This document shows, piece after piece, positions 59,947 through 64,000 of a stretch of DNA of 64,000 bases (the first letter of the stretch is position 1; every line of letters begins with the position of its first letter). Under the pieces are notes generated by a model. That model made no database searches, had not been told where the DNA came from, and saw only the letters and a program-made list of their open reading frames with translations. The stretch is from Bacteroidetes bacterium HGW-Bacteroidetes-1 (GTDB lineage Bacteria > Bacteroidota > Bacteroidia > Bacteroidales > F082): contig PHDU01000002.1 of NCBI GenBank assembly GCA_002842755.1, positions 1 through 64,000 on the forward strand, read 5' to 3'. The position numbers were made by a program, and so were the translations under genes.

Positions 59947-62409
59947 TCAGAATGCAAACTGAAGTGAGACAAATACTGCAAAGCTGCTTGCACTTTCATT
60001 TTCACGATGAGACAATCGCCAAACAGCATCTACTCGTACAATTTTAAAGATATTCTCGATACCAGCTCCAGCTTCAAAATAAGGTTTATCAAGCATAAAA
60101 GTAGATTTAGGTAACTCATTTAATTTCAAGTTTGCATCGGATATGGTTCCTACCAATCCTTTTGCAAAAAACACCTCACGCCATTTTAGTTTTCGCATTA
60201 TAGGTATTCGATTCAGAAAAAATCCATCAAAATGATGGGTATAGTAGAAACTTGCATACCGGTCGGAAATAAACTCATAATAGTTCATCAGATTAAAAGC
60301 ATATTCATCAAAAACAAAAGTTTCATTACCCGGATGCAATACGAGTAGAGGAAATGGTAGTGTTCCAAAAACCCTACCGCCTTCAAAAATGTACTTCGAC
60401 CATCCAAAACTACCTATATTGAACCATTGAGTGATGCCAGCCTGAAAACGGTGATACCCGAATTCACCATTCATCATATCTGGCACACCCAGGCTATAGC
60501 GAAAGTTAATCACAGGGGCCTTAGTGCCAAGATTGATTCGTTCAAAATCACGAACCACAATTTGCTCATTAAACGCAAGACGACATTCCAGCGCTATTTC
60601 GGTAATAATAAGTGAACGATGGTCAATTGGTTCACCAATATCGTTGAAGGTCCTTAATTTAAAATCGCCTACCGGCAATAACTCTCGATGCAGCAACTCA
60701 ATTCTGTTACTAAAGCCTGAAAACCATTCATGATCATAATAGAATCTGAATTCACCGGTTAGATTCAGCTTATCGGCAGGTTGACGCCTGAACAACGATC
60801 CAATCAGATTGTCTTCACTAAAAGCGTTGAAACTGGAACCTAATTGCTCCATATCATATTTGAAATTTACGCCTGCTGCCCGAAGTGGATTTTTACTAAA
60901 AGTATAATATAATCCAGCACCATACTTAATTTGTTGATCACGAAGTGCATACGCGATATGGCCATCAAGACGAAGATTTTTACTAAAAAGTGTTGAGGTT
61001 CTGCCTCCAATTCGAAACCGATGACCTTCAACAGAATTGAAAGAGACCAGCTTATTGAGAGGTCCCCACTCTATCTTTCCATGAGGAAGATAACCATAGA
61101 CAAAAGTGTAAATAGCATCTGTATAAGACCTGAATACAGGCATGTTTTCAACGGAATCAATCATCGTATAAATTGCCACTTCTTTCTTTGTCAATTGTTC
61201 AGGTCTGTTTTCATTCCAGAATTCCTCCGACTTATTCATGCTTTCCTCTGAAATGATCACTTTGGTTGGCTGACGATAGAACTTTGGATCTTTAGGTTCG
61301 TTCAACTTATAATGTCGGTATGTCGAGCTTCGCTGACCAAAAAATCCAGGTAAACGGTTGTTCCCTTCTGTAATGCTAAAGTCACCGATCATATAATCGG
61401 ACGTCAAAAACCAATACTCTCCATCAATACGCTGATATTCCTGCCTTAAAGAAAGATCAGAAACAAAATTCAGATTAGCATCGTTAGCCACCTCAAATTC
61501 AAACTTTCTAACGGCAAAAGTGGTATCATGAATCCAAATATGACCTGTAAAAGTGAGCTCCTGTTTCCGCTTTGGTTTAAACATCAATTTATAACACCAG
61601 TTTTTATCAAGGAAAGCACTATCAACGATGTAATAACTGTAATAGGAAGGTCCAAAATCAGCTACAGGGCTTACAAAGTTTTTTTCCATTAATTGAATGT
61701 AGTTATCATACACATTCACCTCCTGATAAAGGTTACCCATAAATTGTGCTATACTTGGATTTTCAATCCCAGAACCTCGTGCAGCAATGATTTTCTCAAT
61801 CTTAGAATCAGGGTTACGTTGCACATAAATCTCTGATAAAGCTTCTGAAATAAAAATAGGAAGATAGGCCTTTCCATTCACTGTTGAGGTATCAACATAA
61901 TCAAAAATAAACTCAAAATGCTTGAATAACTTTCTATTGCGCAATTTTTCCCCAAAATTGTTTGCATCGAACTGAATCTTATTATACACCTCATATTGAA
62001 AGGCATCAACATCCTGATTTGTATTTTTACTTTTATTGTTGATTACTTTTTTTAGTAGAATATCTGCCGGGTTTTCGCCTGCAACAATTACTACTTCTTC
62101 AAGGTTAATATTATCGGATGCCAATACGAAGTTTATTTCCTGAAAACGAAACAATTTAATGGCTTGTGTTTGTCTTTTATAGCCAATAAAAGTTGCAGCT
62201 ACCGAATCTGATTTTATTTTAGTTTCAAAATAATAGACCCCTTCAAAATCAGTGGTGGTGCCCACATTGGTTCCAACAAGGAAAACATTCACAAAAGGTA
62301 ATGGTTCACCAGTAGTTTCATCTGTTACTTTTCCCCTTATTTTGGTAATCTGACCAAACACAACAAGATTGGTAACAAAAAATATGAGCATTAAAATCAA
62401 CCTTTTCAT
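59947..62409 (-). CDS. Outer-membrane DUF5686 protein with carboxypeptidase-like regulatory domain
   Basis: An 820-residue protein with a signal peptide (MKRLILMLIFFVTNLVVFGQ). Residues about 22-105 are a CarboxypepD-reg-like beta-sandwich: IRGKVTDETTGEPLPFVNVF. The rest is the Bacteroidota DUF5686 region, and its C-terminal half looks like a beta barrel, ending in alternating aromatic residues and a terminal Phe (FVSLQFAF). It is probably an outer-membrane protein, with a function not known. There is no TonB-box or plug domain in view, so SusC is excluded. It follows the AhpD-like gene by 51 bases. Confidence 0.83.
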   Translation of the reverse strand: MKRLILMLIFFVTNLVVFGQITKIRGKVTDETTGEPLPFVNVFLVGTNVGTTTDFEGVYYFETKIKSDSVAATFIGYKRQTQAIKLFRFQEINFVLASDNINLEEVVIVAGENPADILLKKVINNKSKNTNQDVDAFQYEVYNKIQFDANNFGEKLRNRKLFKHFEFIFDYVDTSTVNGKAYLPIFISEALSEIYVQRNPDSKIEKIIAARGSGIENPSIAQFMGNLYQEVNVYDNYIQLMEKNFVSPVADFGPSYYSYYIVDSAFLDKNWCYKLMFKPKRKQELTFTGHIWIHDTTFAVRKFEFEVANDANLNFVSDLSLRQEYQRIDGEYWFLTSDYMIGDFSITEGNNRLPGFFGQRSSTYRHYKLNEPKDPKFYRQPTKVIISEESMNKSEEFWNENRPEQLTKKEVAIYTMIDSVENMPVFRSYTDAIYTFVYGYLPHGKIEWGPLNKLVSFNSVEGHRFRIGGRTSTLFSKNLRLDGHIAYALRDQQIKYGAGLYYTFSKNPLRAAGVNFKYDMEQLGSSFNAFSEDNLIGSLFRRQPADKLNLTGEFRFYYDHEWFSGFSNRIELLHRELLPVGDFKLRTFNDIGEPIDHRSLIITEIALECRLAFNEQIVVRDFERINLGTKAPVINFRYSLGVPDMMNGEFGYHRFQAGITQWFNIGSFGWSKYIFEGGRVFGTLPFPLLVLHPGNETFVFDEYAFNLMNYYEFISDRYASFYYTHHFDGFFLNRIPIMRKLKWREVFFAKGLVGTISDANLKLNELPKSTFMLDKPYFEAGAGIENIFKIVRVDAVWRLSHRENESASSFAVFVSLQFAF

Positions 62410-62460
62410 ACTACAAAAAAGATCGCTATTACAAAAATTGCATTCAAAACATAGGAAGTA

Positions 62461-62808
62461 TTAATTATCCGAGACGAGTTCGTCCCAAAACTCCAATGCT
62501 CTGCGCGTGTGAGGTATAACAATCGTTCCCCCAACAAGATTTGCCACACCAAATATTTCCATAATTTCATCGGTTGTAACATCCAATTCATAGCATTTTT
62601 GGAGATGATAATAAATACAGTCATCACATTTCAGAACCATCGAAGCTACCAAACCAAGCATTTCCTTGGTTCGCGCATCCAAAACTCCCGGTTCATATGT
62701 CAGGGTATCAAGACTATATATGCGTTTCATTATTTTATTATTCGGCGCAGCCATCATTCTGTCGTTCATTCGCTTGCGAAAACTATTGAAAGCCTCTATT
62801 TTACTCAT
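62461..62808 (-). CDS. AhpD-like carboxymuconolactone decarboxylase family protein
   Basis: A 115-residue alpha-helical protein of the CMD/AhpD family. The redox motif is C61-D-D-C64-x3-H68, as in AhpD-like proteins with disulfide or peroxidase-linked activity, so a thiol-redox role is more likely than decarboxylation. LTYEPGVLDARTKEMLGLVAS leads in, in outline, and the C-terminal GGTIVIPHTRRALEFWDEL helix closes the fold. It lies between kdsD and the DUF5686 gene on the minus strand. Its partner is not evident. Confidence 0.9.
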   Translation of the reverse strand: MSKIEAFNSFRKRMNDRMMAAPNNKIMKRIYSLDTLTYEPGVLDARTKEMLGLVASMVLKCDDCIYYHLQKCYELDVTTDEIMEIFGVANLVGGTIVIPHTRRALEFWDELVSDN

Positions 62809-62857
62809 TGTAATTTGTTGTTCTGTTAAGTAATTAGTTTTTGGATTTTCATGGTTT

Positions 62858-63823
62858 TTAAAGAATCCCCTCTCTTAAAATGTCATGTAAATGGATAACA
62901 CCTTTATAAAACCCTTCTTGCATTACAGGAAGCTGCGTAATATTATGCTGCCTCATAATGCTTAGTGCATCAACTACAAGTTCAGTGGATTCAATACATT
63001 TTGGTGTTTTTGTCATGATATCCATCGCTTTCACAAGATCGATACGTGTATTCTCCATCAACATTCTCCGTAAGTCACCGTCAGTAATAATACCGATTAG
63101 TTTTGTGCCATCCAGTACTGCTGTAGCTCCAAGGCGCTTTGTTGAAATTTCGACAATCACCTTTCTCAAATCGTCAAAAGGCTGAACAGCAGGTTTGTCA
63201 TTTTTTTGATAAACATCATCCACGCGCAAGTACAATTGCTTTCCAAGCGCTCCACCAGGATGAAATCGTGCAAAATCAGCAGCCGAAAAACCTCTGCATT
63301 CTAAAAGGCTTACGGCCAGTGCATCACCCATTACCAGCTGTGCAGTTGTACTAGCTGTAGGCGCAAGATTATTTGGACAAGCCTCTTTTGGAACTGATAC
63401 ATCCAATACAAAATCGGTTTGTTGGGCAAGATAAGAATTAACATTACCCACAATTGCAATCATTCTATTACCCCTGGATTTCAAAAGTGGCATGAGCAAC
63501 TTTATTTCCGGCGTTTCACCACTTTTCGACAATAATATAATGATGTCCTCCGGGCGAATTATTCCAAGATCACCATGAATGGCATCAGCGGCATGCATAA
63601 AAACGGCCGTAGTACCTGTAGAATTGAGCGTTGCAACAATCTTTTGAGCAATTATGGCGCTCTTACCAATCCCACTTACTATTACGCTTCCTTTCCCTAG
63701 GTAGATTAACTGTACAACCTGCGCAAATGTCTCGTTGATAGAATTCCCAAGACCAGCAATTGCATCACGTTCGTTTTCAACTACTTGTTTGCCAATATGT
63801 TTTATTTCTTCGTTGGTTTTCAA
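62858..63823 (-). CDS. kdsD: D-arabinose 5-phosphate isomerase (KpsF/GutQ family)
   Basis: KdsD makes arabinose 5-phosphate, the first committed step of Kdo synthesis. A SIS domain with VIVSGIGKSAIIAQKI and ILLSKSGETPEI covers residues 1 to about 190. Two CBS domains follow (about 205-320, with LIGIITDGDLRRML). Total 321 residues, normal. The start codon appears to be TTG at 63823, giving KTNEEIKHIGKQV after the initiator; no in-frame ATG is available at the right place. kdsB lies at 6121-6870. Confidence 0.94.
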   Translation of the reverse strand: MKTNEEIKHIGKQVVENERDAIAGLGNSINETFAQVVQLIYLGKGSVIVSGIGKSAIIAQKIVATLNSTGTTAVFMHAADAIHGDLGIIRPEDIIILLSKSGETPEIKLLMPLLKSRGNRMIAIVGNVNSYLAQQTDFVLDVSVPKEACPNNLAPTASTTAQLVMGDALAVSLLECRGFSAADFARFHPGGALGKQLYLRVDDVYQKNDKPAVQPFDDLRKVIVEISTKRLGATAVLDGTKLIGIITDGDLRRMLMENTRIDLVKAMDIMTKTPKCIESTELVVDALSIMRQHNITQLPVMQEGFYKGVIHLHDILREGIL

Positions 63824-63882
63824 TCCGTCTATTAAAGTTAATCCGATTTAATTTTTAGATACCATCCATTACCATGCAAAAA

Positions 63883-63890
63883 CAAAAGTA
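63883..63890 (-). promoter_or_regulatory. -7 box for kdsD
   Basis: The minus strand reads TACTTTTG, exact TAnnTTTG, 60 bases before the kdsD start. The -33 element is unclear. Confidence 0.42.
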
Positions 63891-63918
63891 ATAAAATATA
63901 CACTCAGGAAAAGTTGAC

Positions 63919-64000
63919 ATGAAGGTATTGAAAGCAAACAATTCTGAAAACATGCTTGAAGCAGAGAAAATTTTTGAGCTCACATTCATATCATCTAACC
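63919..64000 (+). CDS. Start of an unidentified gene, cut by the window end
   Basis: An ATG at 63919 opens a frame that stays open for 27 codons to the edge (MKVLKANNSENMLEAEKIF and on). It is divergent to kdsD with a suitable gap. Too little is present to name it, and it may prove not to be a gene. Confidence 0.4.
   Translation, partial: MKVLKANNSENMLEAEKIFELTFISSN

Noticed and set aside
1-64000. CRISPR arrays, tRNA or rRNA genes, insertion sequences, prophage, toxin-antitoxin or defence genes
   Set aside because: Intergenic spaces and reading frames were checked and none shows regular repeats with spacers, cloverleaf sequence, transposase or phage motifs.

Overview
The window looks like one chromosomal segment of a low-GC Bacteroidota (Bacteroidetes) bacterium, probably an anaerobic or facultative marine or gut-type lineage; that placement is inference. 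Supporting features are repeated TAnnTTTG -7 promoter boxes (some with a TTG about 19 bases upstream), no consistent Shine-Dalgarno signals, a type IX secretion C-terminal sorting domain, a GldA-type ABC ATPase, a DUF5686 TonB-style outer-membrane protein, a glycine-lipid acyltransferase pair, the long Bacteroidota QueA, FtsL and FtsZ forms, and an HU-CCDC81/SPOR protein. No phage, insertion sequence, CRISPR array, rRNA or tRNA gene was seen. Nearly all genes are housekeeping.

Layout. 1-3660: a palindromic intergenic repeat, a GH13 lipoprotein and a LacI regulator with candidate operators. 3664-11306 (minus): tgt, lptG, a GH3-family protein, a deoxynucleoside kinase, kdsB, an HU/SPOR envelope protein, trmB and an alkyltransferase-like protein. 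11347-20697 (plus): GT2 and an ECF sigma factor, a lone urocanate hydratase, a four-cluster ferredoxin with an aldehyde:ferredoxin-oxidoreductase homologue, a T9SS substrate, and a biotin-dependent carboxyltransferase followed by its biotin carrier (to 21192). 21168-23640 (minus): engB and two acyltransferases resembling GlsB and GlsA. 23970-39839 (plus): a complete dcw division/peptidoglycan cluster (mraZ, rsmH, ftsL, ftsI, murE, mraY, murD, ftsW, murG, murC, ftsQ, ftsA, ftsZ) plus yqeY, closed by a strong bidirectional terminator. 39923-42617 (minus): rplM-rpsI-rpsB-tsf. 42943-45423 (plus): gldA, and metK preceded by a good SAM-II riboswitch candidate. 45543-51791: a YjbR protein, membrane-tethered thioredoxin, CorA, a two-domain GT4 protein, and convergent to it a GH130 glycoside phosphorylase/hydrolase fused to a complete response-regulator receiver domain. 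51898-64000: a sugar-isomerase-like protein, a PspC/PadR pair with a 23-bp dyad operator, a secreted isochorismatase-fold hydrolase, an M48 protease, queA, pssA, lptB, a DUF5686 protein, an AhpD-like protein, kdsD and the first codons of a further gene.

How it fits together. Several genes build the envelope: kdsD and kdsB (Kdo), lptB and lptG (LPS export), pssA and the Gls pair (lipids), and the dcw cluster (septal wall; MurE carries the meso-diaminopimelate DNPR motif). tgt, queA and trmB modify tRNA. The least ordinary elements are the GH130-receiver fusion beside the GT4 protein, the metK SAM-II candidate, the regulatory dyads at mraZ, padR and rpsB, and the Cys-less MGMT homologue. All calls come from reading the sequence and translations; no database search was run.
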